A stretch of 64,000 nucleotides of DNA from Myxococcales bacterium (GTDB lineage Bacteria > Myxococcota_A > Polyangia > Polyangiales > JADJMO01): the NCBI GenBank assembly GCA_016709545.1, contig JADJMO010000033.1, positions 1 to 64,000 of the forward strand, read 5' to 3'. This document shows positions 50,842-58,846 of this stretch, piece by piece; positions within the stretch are counted from its first letter, which is position 1; every line of letters begins with the position of its first letter. Both the position numbers and the translations under genes were made by a program. A model generated the notes under the pieces. That model had not been told where the DNA came from. It made no database searches and saw only the letters and a program-made list of their open reading frames with translations.

Positions 50842-52118
50842 CACGCCTCCTGCGCGCCGCGCGTCTCGCGGATGACCGCCTCGAACGCGCGCACGATCGC
50901 GGTCGGATCGGCGAGGCCGCGCGCCGCCCTCTCCACGTGGCCGAGCACCGCGCGCTCGCGCTCGGGCGCGTGGATCGGGTGACCGAGGTGGCGCTTGCCG
51001 ACCCCGACCGCCTGACCGATCTCCACCCTCGCGGCGAGGAGGCGCACCAGGGCGGCGTCGAGTGCGTCGATGCGGCGCCGCTGGTGCTCGAGGTCTCCTT
51101 CGTCGCGCACCGCGGCCGTGGAGAGCGCGCGACCGTGCAGGGCGCAGTCGAGCGAGAGACCGCGCATGAGCGCCGCGAACCCCTCGAGCCCGAGCGCCTG
51201 GTCGGCGTCGGTCCAGGAGGCTTCGGGCCGCGGGTGCACCTCGATCAAGAGACCGTCGGCGCCGACCGCGACCGCCGCCCGCGCGAGCGGGGCGACGAGC
51301 TCCCGCCGCCCGACGCCGTGGCTCGGGTCGACCCAGACCGGCAGGTGGGTCCTCGCTTTGAGGGCCGCGACCGCGGCCAGATCCAGCAGGTTGCGCGTCG
51401 CGGGATCCCACGAGCGAAGGCCTCGCTCGCAGAGCATCACCCGCGGGTTGCCTCCCGCGAGCACGTAGTCCGCGGCGAGCAGGAGCTCGTCGAGGGTCAT
51501 CGCCGGCCCGCGCTTGAGCAGCACGGGGCGGTCGATCTTGCCGAGGGCCGTGAGCAGCGGGAAGTTCTGGGCGTTGCGCGCGCCGACCTGGAGCACGTCG
51601 GCGTGCTCGGCCACGCGCTCGACGTCCTCGACGCTCATCACCTCGGTCACGGTCGGCAGTCCGCTCGCCTGCCCTGCGGCGTACAGGATCTCGAGTCCCT
51701 GCGCGCCGAGTCCCTGGAAAGCCCACGGTGATGTGCGCGGTTTGTATGCGCCGGCGCGCAGCAGTCGAGCCCCGGAGCTGCGCACCGAGGCCGCCGCTTC
51801 GCGCATTTGTTCCGGCGTCTCCACCGAGCACGGACCGGCGGTCACGACGAGCTCCCGACCGCCCACCACGACCTCACCGATGCGGACCGTGGTGCCCTCC
51901 GGTCGCACCGTTCGCGCGGCGAGCTTGTACGGCGTGCGCAGCGCGGTGACGGCCCGGACTCCTCGGATCTGGGCGAGGGACTCCATCCACGGGGCGGCTC
52001 GCTCGACGATGCACAGACCGCGCGGTAGCTCGAAGAAACGAGCACCGGTGGCGACGAGCGCCTCCCGCACGCGTCCACGACCCTCGGTGTCCTCGGCTTC
52101 GGTCCATTCGATCCACAT
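50841..52118 (-). CDS. aroF: Bifunctional DAHP synthase / chorismate mutase
   Basis: The protein has 425 residues. An N-terminal ferredoxin-like domain (residues 1-70) is typical of type I-beta enzymes. The barrel carries LVVTAGPCSVETPEQMREAA, GAYKPRTSPWAFQGLGAQGL, LQVGARNAQNFPLLTAL, VLLKRGPAMTLDELL and WVDPSHGVGRRELVAPLARA. A C-terminal AroQ chorismate mutase follows (RRRIDALDAALVRLLAARVE, IGQAVGVGKRHLGHPIHAPE). It starts the shikimate pathway and also converts chorismate to prephenate, the substrate of the overlapping downstream dehydratase. AGGAGG 6 bp before ATG 52118 is a strong ribosome site. Expression is predicted to be attenuated by the leader at 52141-52274. Confidence 0.95.
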   Translation of the reverse strand: MWIEWTEAEDTEGRGRVREALVATGARFFELPRGLCIVERAAPWMESLAQIRGVRAVTALRTPYKLAARTVRPEGTTVRIGEVVVGGRELVVTAGPCSVETPEQMREAAASVRSSGARLLRAGAYKPRTSPWAFQGLGAQGLEILYAAGQASGLPTVTEVMSVEDVERVAEHADVLQVGARNAQNFPLLTALGKIDRPVLLKRGPAMTLDELLLAADYVLAGGNPRVMLCERGLRSWDPATRNLLDLAAVAALKARTHLPVWVDPSHGVGRRELVAPLARAAVAVGADGLLIEVHPRPEASWTDADQALGLEGFAALMRGLSLDCALHGRALSTAAVRDEGDLEHQRRRIDALDAALVRLLAARVEIGQAVGVGKRHLGHPIHAPERERAVLGHVERAARGLADPTAIVRAFEAVIRETRGAQEA

Positions 52119-52153
52119 CGTCGACCTCCTCGTTCACGCACGACAAAAGCACC

Positions 52154-52186
52154 GAGGCCCGCGTCCCTCCTGGGGTCGCGGGCCTC
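52154..52186 (-). terminator. Attenuator terminator before aroF-pheA
   Basis: On the minus strand GAGGCCCGCG and CGCGGGCCTC pair perfectly (10 bp) and are followed by GGTGCTTTTGT, a short T tract ending near 52143. It lies between the leader peptide stop and the aroF ribosome site. The left arm can instead pair with the end of the leader ORF, allowing read-through. Confidence 0.85.
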
Positions 52187-52214
52187 GTCGTTCGCTGGCT
52201 TTGCTCAGCTCAGA

Positions 52215-52274
52215 TCACGGCGCCCGCCACCCGGCACGAAAGTAGAACGCAAAGTAGCGGGCGGCAGACGACAT
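52215..52274 (-). CDS. Aromatic amino acid attenuation leader peptide
   Basis: The 19-residue ORF reads MSSAARYFAFYFRAGWRAP. Codons 7-12 are Tyr-Phe-Ala-Phe-Tyr-Phe, and a Trp follows at 16. A ribosome starved of charged Phe or Tyr tRNA would stall there. Its last codons (GGTGGCGGGCGCCGT) are complementary at 12 of 15 positions to the terminator's left arm, the antiterminator expected in classical attenuation. It lies 28 bp upstream of the terminator hairpin and 96 bp upstream of aroF. A weak promoter (TTGACG, 17 bp, CATGCT) is centred near 52298. Confidence 0.85.
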   Translation of the reverse strand: MSSAARYFAFYFRAGWRAP

Positions 52275-52385
52275 CGAGCAACCAGCATGACGGGCGCGAC
52301 CGCCTCCGTCAAACACTTCGTTGATCTCCCGCAATTCTCCACTGTTTCAGTTGCACGAAGTGGGGATCACTGGCAACCTCGGTGG

Positions 52386-53090
52386 GTGACGAAGCCCACC
52401 ACCCTCGCCCTCGTCTGGTCCGTCCTCCTCGTCGCCTGCAGCGACCCCGAGCGCTCCGCGAGCACCGACGATGCAGGTGCCGCCGACAGCACGAGCCCGA
52501 TCGACTCCGGCAAGGCAGACACCGGCCTGGTCGACAGCTCGACCCCGAGCGACGCCGACGCGGGTCGCGACTCGACCGTGGACTCGACCGTGGATTCGGG
52601 CGCGCTCGACTCGGGCAAGGTGGACACCGGCCCCGTCGACACAGGGCCGGTCGACACCGGCATCAAGCCGCTCGCGTGCAAGGCCGGCAGCACCGAGACC
52701 TTCTCGGCCAAGATGATCGGCTGCTCGGGCGTCCTCACGTTCCCGAACCGCGCGACCGCGTGTCCCGCGGGCTCGCACGTCTGCTCGGCCAAGGAGTGGG
52801 TCGACAACCACGGGAGCCTCGCGCCCAAGCACCACTACTGGACCAACGACCCGCTCAAGTACGAGGGCTCGGGCCCGAGCGCGTGCTCGGTGTCGCTCAC
52901 GACGGGCAGCGACTGCGGCGCCGAGACGCCGATGCGGGTGTGCACCGGCACCGGCACCGCCGCGGTGACCGATCCCGAAGGGAACGTCTGCAACTGGGTC
53001 GCCTGCGGCTACGGGGCCCTCACCCCGAACCAGTACTTCGGCGGCTGCGCCGGCAACACCACCGCCGGCACCCTCTGCTGCGCGGGCTGA
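52386..53090 (+). CDS. Lipoprotein with C-terminal cysteine-rich domain
   Basis: The protein has 234 residues from GTG 52386 (VTKPTTLALVWSVLLVACSD, lipobox LVAC). A long Asp/Ser/Thr/Gly linker (residues 25-95) includes three near-identical GPVDTG units. The mature domain has MIGCSGVLTFPNRATACPAG, SHVCSAKEWVDNHGS, KHHYWTNDPLKYEGSGPSAC and GNTTAGTLCCAG. This matches a common extracellular Myxococcota module with a FPNRxxACPAG motif of unknown function. It is divergent from the aroF leader. Confidence 0.8.
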   Translation: MTKPTTLALVWSVLLVACSDPERSASTDDAGAADSTSPIDSGKADTGLVDSSTPSDADAGRDSTVDSTVDSGALDSGKVDTGPVDTGPVDTGIKPLACKAGSTETFSAKMIGCSGVLTFPNRATACPAGSHVCSAKEWVDNHGSLAPKHHYWTNDPLKYEGSGPSACSVSLTTGSDCGAETPMRVCTGTGTAAVTDPEGNVCNWVACGYGALTPNQYFGGCAGNTTAGTLCCAG

Positions 53091-53115
53091 CGACCAGAGA
53101 ACGAGAGGAGGCACC

Positions 53116-54578
53116 GTGGAGCGACACGTCGACGTCTTGATGGTGGGCGCCGGCATCTCGGGCATCGGCGCGGCCTACCACCTGCAGAAGCACTGCCCAG
53201 GCCGGTCGTACGTGATCCTCGAGGGGCGCCCGCGGCTCGGCGGTACGTGGGATCTGTTCCAGTATCCCGGCATCCGCTCCGACTCCGACATGTACACGCT
53301 CGGGTACTCGTTCCGCCCGTGGACCCACCCCAAGGCCATCGCCGACGGCCCCGCGATCCTCGCCTACCTGCGCGACACCGCCGAGGCCTACGGCATCGAC
53401 CGCAAGATCGAGTACGGGCGCCGGGTCGAGCGCGCCGCGTGGTCGAGCGAACACGCGCGGTGGACCGTCGACGTGCTCGAGGTCGAGACCGACACGCGCA
53501 CGCGGTACACCTGCAACTTCCTCTTCGTGTGCGCGGGCTACTACGACTACGAGAGCGGTCACACCCCGGAGATCCCCGGGCTCGAGCGCTTCGCGGGGCG
53601 CGTCGTGCACCCCCAGCACTGGACCAAGGACGTCGACTACGACGGCAAGCGCGTCGTGGTCATCGGCAGCGGCGCGACCGCGGTCACCCTGGTGCCCGAG
53701 CTCGCCAAGCGCGCGGCCCACGTGACGATGCTGCAGCGCTCCCCCACGTACGTGGTCTCGATCCCCGCGCGCGACGTCGTCGCCGACTGGCTGCGGGAGC
53801 ACTTGCCAGCGAGACCGCCTATGCGCTCACGCGGTGGAAGAACGTGCTGCTCAGCATGGCGTTCTACAACTACAGCCGCCGCTTCCCCGAGCACGCGGCG
53901 CGCGGGATGATCCGCTTCGTGAAGAAGGCCGTGGGCCAGGACGTCGACGTCGAGCGGCATTTCACGCCGAGCTACAAGCCGTGGGATCAGCGTGTCTGTC
54001 TCGTGCCCGACGGCGATCTGTTCGAGACCCTCCGGAGCGGTCGCGCCTCGGTGGTGACCGATCAGATCGAGAGCTACACGGAGCGGGGGCTCAGGCTCCG
54101 GTCGGGCGCCGAGCTCGAGGCCGACCTCGTGGTCACCGCCACCGGCCTGCGCCTCAAGTTCCTGGGCGGGCTCACCCTCGAGGTGGACGGCAAGGCGATC
54201 GAGCCGAGCAAGACCATGGCCTACAAGGCCATGATGTGCAGCGACGTGCCCAACCTGGCGCTCGCCATCGGGTACACCAACGCCTCGTGGACCCTCAAGT
54301 GCGACCTCACGTGCGAGTACGTCTGCCGGCTCCTGAACCACATGGAGCGACACGGGTACACCCAGTGTTGCCCGCGCCGGAACGCCCCGACCCTTCGTGA
54401 GGAGCCGCTCATCGACTTCTCCTCGGGCTACGTGCAGCGCTCCATCGCCGACTTCCCCAAGCAGGGGTCCTTCGCGCCCTGGAAGGTCTACCAGAACTAC
54501 GCCCTCGATCTCGTCACGCTCCGACACGCGCCGCTCGAAGACGGGGCGATGGAGTTCTCGACCCCGAACCGCACCTGA
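53116..54578 (+). CDS. Flavin-containing (Baeyer-Villiger-type) monooxygenase, one frameshift
   Basis: Joined near 53810 the product is about 487 residues. VDVLMVGAGISGIGAAYHLQ is the FAD Rossmann loop, ILEGRPRLGGTWDLFQYPGI follows, FAGRVVHPQHW is the FxGxxxHxxxW signature of Baeyer-Villiger monooxygenases, and VVVIGSGATAVTLVPELAKR is the NADP loop. The C-terminal half continues ETAYALTRWKNVLLSMAFYN, VVTATGLRLKFLGGLTLEVD and LGSx-type strands to TPNRT. One missing C in LPASET breaks the frame. It oxidises a carbonyl or related substrate using NADPH and oxygen; substrate unknown. Start GTG at 53116 follows a GAGAGGAGG ribosome site. Confidence 0.85.
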
Positions 54579-54631
54579 CAGGATCTGGCAGGAAGACGGC
54601 TACTCGAACCGCTCGCTACTCGGACCGCCCG

Positions 54632-55075
54632 CTACTCGAACCGCAGCGTGGAGACCAGGTGGTTGGCCGCCTCGAGGGAGGCCTCGACGGCGACATCCGG
54701 CCCTGGCAACACGACGTTGGCGAGCCGCGCGCCGTCGCTGACGAAGTACTCGCGGACGATCCACGGCAGGCCGACCATCGCGAACGTGGCGGCGGCGACG
54801 ACGAGGGAGCCACGGGTGGTCACCGCCTCGTGCCGCGGTGGAGAGGCCCAGGCCTGGGCGGCGAGGCACGCGCGCAGGGCGACGGCGTCGAACGGCCCCT
54901 TTCCCTCGTGGGCGCGCACGTGCAGCTGGACGGGGTGCTCGGCGTTGCGCAGGTAGACCCCATGCACCCGCTGCACCTCGGGGTCGGCCCACTGCGGCTC
55001 GAGGATCCAAGCCGCTCGGCCCGTGGCCGACGACAGGTCGAGGGACAGACCATGACCCACGATGGAGATGCGCAC
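54632..55075 (-). CDS. Hypothetical protein
   Basis: The protein has 147 residues from GTG 55075 (VRISIVGHGLSLDLSSATGR). It is beta-rich then helical: PEVQRVHGVYLRNAEHPVQL, HVRAHEGKGPFDAVALRACL and GSLVVAAATFAMVGLPWIVR, ending ASLEAANHLVSTLRFE. The hydrophobic VVAAATFAMVGLPW might be a strand pair rather than a membrane helix. No family recognised. Divergent from the SnoaL-like gene (121 bp). Confidence 0.65.
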   Translation of the reverse strand: MRISIVGHGLSLDLSSATGRAAWILEPQWADPEVQRVHGVYLRNAEHPVQLHVRAHEGKGPFDAVALRACLAAQAWASPPRHEAVTTRGSLVVAAATFAMVGLPWIVREYFVSDGARLANVVLPGPDVAVEASLEAANHLVSTLRFE

Positions 55076-55196
55076 CTCTCCGGTATAGCGGCTCGCGCTC
55101 TGCGACGCGTAGCATCCTGTGCCCACCCACTGTGATCGCAGGATCGCGAACGCCGATCGCAGAACTGCGAATCGTCCCGCGCTATGGTCTTCGCCC

Positions 55197-55658
55197 ATGT
55201 CCGAAGCCCTGCTCCGCCGGTTCTACGACGCCTTCGCCGCCCGTGACGGGGAGGCGATGGCCGCCTGCTACGCCGACGACGTCGCCTTCTCCGACCCGGC
55301 GTTCCCCGATCTGCGCGGCGAGGAGGCGCGCGACATGTGGCGGATGCTCACCGGTCGCGCCGCCGATCTGCGCGTGGAGTACCGGGTGGAGCGCGCCGAC
55401 GAGACGAGCGGACAGGTGCACTGGGAGGCCTGGTACACGTTCTCTCAGACCAAGCGCAAGGTGCACAACGTCATCGACGCGACGCTCGCGATCCGGGACG
55501 GGCGCATCGTCCGCCACACCGACCGCTTCGACTTCCACCGCTGGTCGAAGCAGGCGCTCGGCGCCCCTGGGCTGCTCCTCGGCTGGAGCTCGTGGATGCA
55601 GCGCAAGGTGCAGGCGAAGGCCGGCGAAGGCCTCCGGCAGTTCCGCGCGCGCAAGTGA
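55197..55658 (+). CDS. SnoaL-like / NTF2-fold protein
   Basis: The protein has 153 residues. LRRFYDAFAARDGEAMAACY then ADDVAFSDPAFPDLRGEEAR is the standard opening of the SnoaL-like NTF2 family, followed by ERADETSGQVHWEAWYTFSQ and IRDGRIVRHTDRFDFHRWSK. Members are small cone-shaped alpha-beta barrels, some isomerases or hydrolases, many of unknown ligand. ATG at 55197. The next gene (metallophosphoesterase) begins 18 bp later on the same strand. Confidence 0.88.
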   Translation: MSEALLRRFYDAFAARDGEAMAACYADDVAFSDPAFPDLRGEEARDMWRMLTGRAADLRVEYRVERADETSGQVHWEAWYTFSQTKRKVHNVIDATLAIRDGRIVRHTDRFDFHRWSKQALGAPGLLLGWSSWMQRKVQAKAGEGLRQFRARK

Positions 55659-55676
55659 GGCTGGTACGTTCGGGGT

Positions 55677-56351
55677 GTGCGCATCGTTGCGGTCGCCGAC
55701 ACCCACGCGTTCCAGGCCGACCTCGGTGCGATCCCGGACGGCGACGTGTTCGTGCACGCGGGGGACCTGCTGCGGGGCGGCACGCTCGAGGAGCTCGAAG
55801 AGGCCCTGCCCTGGATCCGCGCGCTCCCCCACCGCCACAAGATCGTGGTCGCGGGCAACCACGACGGGTGCTTCGCGACCGATCTGGCGGCGGCTCGCGC
55901 CCTGCTCGGTGACGTCGTCTACCTCGAGGACAGCGGGGTCGTGTTCGACGGCGTGCACTTCTGGGGCAGCCCCTGGCAGCCGGCCTACAACGACTGGTGG
56001 TTCAACCTGCCGCGGGGCGCGCCGCTCGCCGAGAAGTGGGCGCGGATCCCCGCCGGGATCGACGTCCTCGTCACCCACGGTCCGCCGCTCGGCTTCGGTG
56101 ACCAGGGGCCGGTCGAGGGCCGCGCCGGCTGCGCCGACCTGCTCGAGCACGTGCGCCGGGTGCGGCCGCCGCTCCACCTGTTCGGCCACATCCACCAGGA
56201 CGGCGGGCTCTTCGCCGAGGGCGAGACCACGTTCGTGAACGTCACCACCTGGGAGTGCGAGCGGATGCCCACCGTCCTCGACTACGATCCCGTGCGCCGC
56301 ATCGTCCGCGGCGTCCAGGTCCCTCCGGCCCGCAATACTGTCAGTTGCTGA
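55677..56351 (+). CDS. Calcineurin-like metallophosphoesterase
   Basis: The protein has 224 residues, GTG start. The two-metal motifs are in order: VAVADTHAFQ (DxH), FVHAGDLLRGG (GD), IVVAGNHDGC (GNHD), DVLVTHGPPLGFGD (H) and HLFGHIHQDGG (GHxH). FWGSPWQPAYNDWWFNLPRG is a hallmark of the short YfcE/UPF0046-like group. It hydrolyses a phosphoester of unknown identity in the cytosol. Its end overlaps the convergent ketopantoate reductase gene by 11 bp. Confidence 0.92.
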   Translation: MRIVAVADTHAFQADLGAIPDGDVFVHAGDLLRGGTLEELEEALPWIRALPHRHKIVVAGNHDGCFATDLAAARALLGDVVYLEDSGVVFDGVHFWGSPWQPAYNDWWFNLPRGAPLAEKWARIPAGIDVLVTHGPPLGFGDQGPVEGRAGCADLLEHVRRVRPPLHLFGHIHQDGGLFAEGETTFVNVTTWECERMPTVLDYDPVRRIVRGVQVPPARNTVSC

Positions 56352-57351
56352 CAGCGACCAGCCGGGCGAGCCGACCGGCCGGGATTCTCGGCGATCCAGC
56401 GCGCCTTGCCTCCGCGTCCTTCACGAGGGCCAGCACCTCGCGGTTGGTCCGCACGTCCACGCCGTGACGGTCGCCGAGCGCGAGGATCTCCCCGTTCAGG
56501 AAGTCGACCTCGGTGTCGCGGCGGCGGTCGAGGTCGTCGAGCATGGACGAGCGCGCCTGCTCGTCCACGTCGAGCATCGCCGCGGCGACGCGCACGAACA
56601 GGGCGTCGGGCAGACGGAGCACGAACGGGACGATCGCGGGGAGGATCCTGCCGATGCGCACGGGGCGGATCCCGGCCGCGCGCAGCACCGCGAGGCCCTC
56701 CTGGACGCAGCGCGAGAGCACGCGCCGGTAGCCGCGGTCCTCTAGCTCGGCGCGCAGCGGGATCCCGGCGAGCGCGTTGATGGAGTTGTTGAGGTTCAGG
56801 ACCAGCTTCGTCCACTGGACCCGGCGCAGATCGTCGTGGAGCTCCACCTCGAAGCCGGCCTGCGCGAGCGCGGCTGCCAGAGGCCCCTCGAGGCCGCCGC
56901 TCCTCTCGAGCGCGAGCGGACCGCTCGTCCCGTTGTGGAACCAACCCGGACCGCGGTGCGCGACGTTGAAGGGCACCATGCCGGGGAGCACGGGGTGCCG
57001 CGGCAACACAGCGCGCAGGCGCTCGGGGTTCGAGACGCCGTTCTGCAGGCTGACGATCGGGGTCGGCCGATCGAGGATGGCGGCGAGCGGGCGCGCGGCG
57101 GCCTCGGTCGCGCCAGACTTCACGCAGACGAGGACCACGTCGACGCCGCGGAGGCTGGTCGCGTCGTCGGAGTAGCGGAGGGCCGAGCCCTCGAAGAACG
57201 TGGAGGCGCCCGTGAACGACGTGAGGTTCAGGCCGTGCTGGGCGATCTCCTCGCGCAGGCGACCGACGAACACGACGTCGTGGCCTGCGCCGAGGAGCTT
57301 GCCTGCCACGTAACACCCGATGGCCCCCGCGCCGAGCACGCCGATCTTCAC
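56341..57351 (-). CDS. panE: 2-dehydropantoate 2-reductase
   Basis: The protein has 336 residues. MKIGVLGAGAIGCYVAGKLL is the NADPH Rossmann loop (GAGAIG). VVLVCVKSGATEAAARPLAA and PIVSLQNGVSNPERLR (QNG) follow, VQWTKLVLNLNNSINALAGI carries the catalytic Lys (WxKLxxN), and DFLNGEILALGDRHGVDVRT the family end motif. It reduces ketopantoate to pantoate for coenzyme A synthesis, or a related 2-oxoacid. The C-terminal 30 residues are a small extension. No pan operon is next to it. Confidence 0.92.
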   Translation of the reverse strand: MKIGVLGAGAIGCYVAGKLLGAGHDVVFVGRLREEIAQHGLNLTSFTGASTFFEGSALRYSDDATSLRGVDVVLVCVKSGATEAAARPLAAILDRPTPIVSLQNGVSNPERLRAVLPRHPVLPGMVPFNVAHRGPGWFHNGTSGPLALERSGGLEGPLAAALAQAGFEVELHDDLRRVQWTKLVLNLNNSINALAGIPLRAELEDRGYRRVLSRCVQEGLAVLRAAGIRPVRIGRILPAIVPFVLRLPDALFVRVAAAMLDVDEQARSSMLDDLDRRRDTEVDFLNGEILALGDRHGVDVRTNREVLALVKDAEARRAGSPRIPAGRLARLVAVSN

Positions 57352-57385
57352 GAGACGGCAGTAGCACGCGGGCGCCTGGACTGGC

Positions 57386-58222
57386 TCACTTGGCGACGGT
57401 GAACGCGACGTGCTCCTTGTCCCAGTTGCTGGACGAGACCCCGTTCTTGTTCGAGCCCTTGAAGCTCTTGGCGGTCGGGACGATGGTCACGCCGACCTCG
57501 CCGCCGTCCTTGAGGATGCCCGCGTGGCGCGCGGCCGCGCACACCGACGAGTCGGAGGTGTAGGGCCCGCTGCCGTAGACCGTGCCGCCCTTGCAGTCGG
57601 CCGGGCAGACCGCGCGCGTCGCCCCGATCTCCTTGAGGCGGTCGGCGTTGGTGTTGCAGCCGATGGCCGGCTTGGTCGTGTCCAGCGGCGCCGGCGCCTT
57701 CGAGGTGGTCTTGCCGGTGGCGTCGATCGCCTGCGCGTAGAAGCTGCGGCCCCACTTGCCCCAGTCCGAGGTGGAGACGCCGTTGCGCTGGGTGCCGACG
57801 TAGAACGAGCCACCGGGCGTGAAGGTCACGAGCACCTTGCCGCCGCTCTCCGGGATCGCGCCCGCGTGGATCGCGGCGGGGCACACGGCGGAGTCGTCGG
57901 TGTAGACGTCGGAGCCCCACACCGTGCCGCCGCCCTTCGCGCAGCCCGCGGGGCACTCGAGGAAGCGCGTCGCGCCCTCCTTGCCCGGCACGTCGCGCGC
58001 CTTGAGCTTGCACTCGGCGGCCTGCGGGTGGGCCACGTCGTTCGGCGCGTCGGCCGTGGGAGCAGCGGTGCTCGCGGCCGCCGACGCGGGCGCGGCGGGC
58101 GCCGAGGAGGCTGCGGGAGCCGCCGAGGACGCGGCGGGCGTCGGCGTGTTCGCGGGCGCGCCGCCCCCACCACCACAGGCAACCAGGAGAGACACACAGG
58201 CGACAGAAGTGAGGGTTCGCAT
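57386..58222 (-). CDS. Lipoprotein with two LCCL domains
   Basis: The protein has 278 residues. MRTLTSVACVSLLVACGGGG is the lipoprotein signal, then a Pro/Ala/Ser linker to about residue 65. Two LCCL modules follow: CPAGCAKGGGTVWGSDVYTD with DSAVCPAAIHAGAIP, and CPADCKGGTVYGSGPYTSDS with SVCAAARHAGIL. Each has the YGxxxYxxxSxICxAAIHAG signature and the two Cys pairs, followed by NGVSTSDWGKWGRSF and NGVSSSNWDKEHVAF strands. LCCL is better known from eukaryotic secreted proteins. Probably surface ligand-binding. Confidence 0.9.
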   Translation of the reverse strand: MRTLTSVACVSLLVACGGGGGAPANTPTPAASSAAPAASSAPAAPASAAASTAAPTADAPNDVAHPQAAECKLKARDVPGKEGATRFLECPAGCAKGGGTVWGSDVYTDDSAVCPAAIHAGAIPESGGKVLVTFTPGGSFYVGTQRNGVSTSDWGKWGRSFYAQAIDATGKTTSKAPAPLDTTKPAIGCNTNADRLKEIGATRAVCPADCKGGTVYGSGPYTSDSSVCAAARHAGILKDGGEVGVTIVPTAKSFKGSNKNGVSSSNWDKEHVAFTVAK

Positions 58223-58306
58223 GGCGCGCGATGGTGACACATCGGCCGGGATCGACGCACGCCGGAAGTCGAGCCTCACATGGCTGCAGGGGGCTACTCT
58301 CGGGCC

Positions 58307-58829
58307 GTGCATCGACGAAAGATCGAACGGCTGCTTCGCGGCGCATGCTGCCTGGGACTCCTCGCCCATTGCTCGCGGCCGACGCCGTCCCCCCATCACC
58401 AGGGACCCGGTCGCCTCGGCCACCGCGAGGTCGAGCGCAGGGCCCCCGCCGAGCGGCCCGGCGATCGTCGTCACGACCGGCGCCACCTTCGGCGAGCTGG
58501 TCGTGCAGGCCAACGCCACCACCTCCCTCGCCATGCGCGTCGAGATCGAGGCGCTGGTGGACGGCGCGTTCGAGCCACGCGCCTACGAGATGTTCTTGCT
58601 CGATGCCTGCGACACCAAGCTCGGCACACCCGCGGGGTTGCCTCCATGTCGCACCGTCAGCGCCGGACAGACCCTGAAGCCAGTGCCGTTCACCGGCTAC
58701 ACGTGCTCGTCGCAGTGCAACCTGATGTGCGACAAGAACGTGCAGATCAGCGGCACCACGATCCGCTACGTGGTCAAGAGCTGCGACGGCAAGGTGCGCT
58801 GGGAGACGGCGCCGGTGAAGGTGAAGTGA
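58307..58829 (+). CDS. Lipoprotein, one frameshift
   Basis: GTG at 58307 gives VHRRKIERLLRGACCLGLLA then HC, a lipoprotein signal with lipobox LLAHC. The frame then changes within TCCCCCCA (about 58388) to an Ala/Ser/Pro linker and VVTTGATFGELVVQANATTS, MRVEIEALVDGAFEPRAYEM, FLLDACDTKLGTPAGLPPC and GYTCSSQCNLMCDKNVQI, ending TAPVKVK. The C run is a likely sequencing indel. It precedes the sugar transporter genes by 17 bp, but a functional link is not clear. Confidence 0.65.
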
Positions 58830-58846
58830 GGTAGGATGCGCCCATC

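Noticed and set aside
5821..58829. Idea that the 8-base-loop tRNA is a frameshift suppressor serving the many frameshifted genes
   Set aside because: The frame changes go in both directions and favour homopolymers, which a single quadruplet-decoding tRNA cannot explain; base-calling error is simpler.
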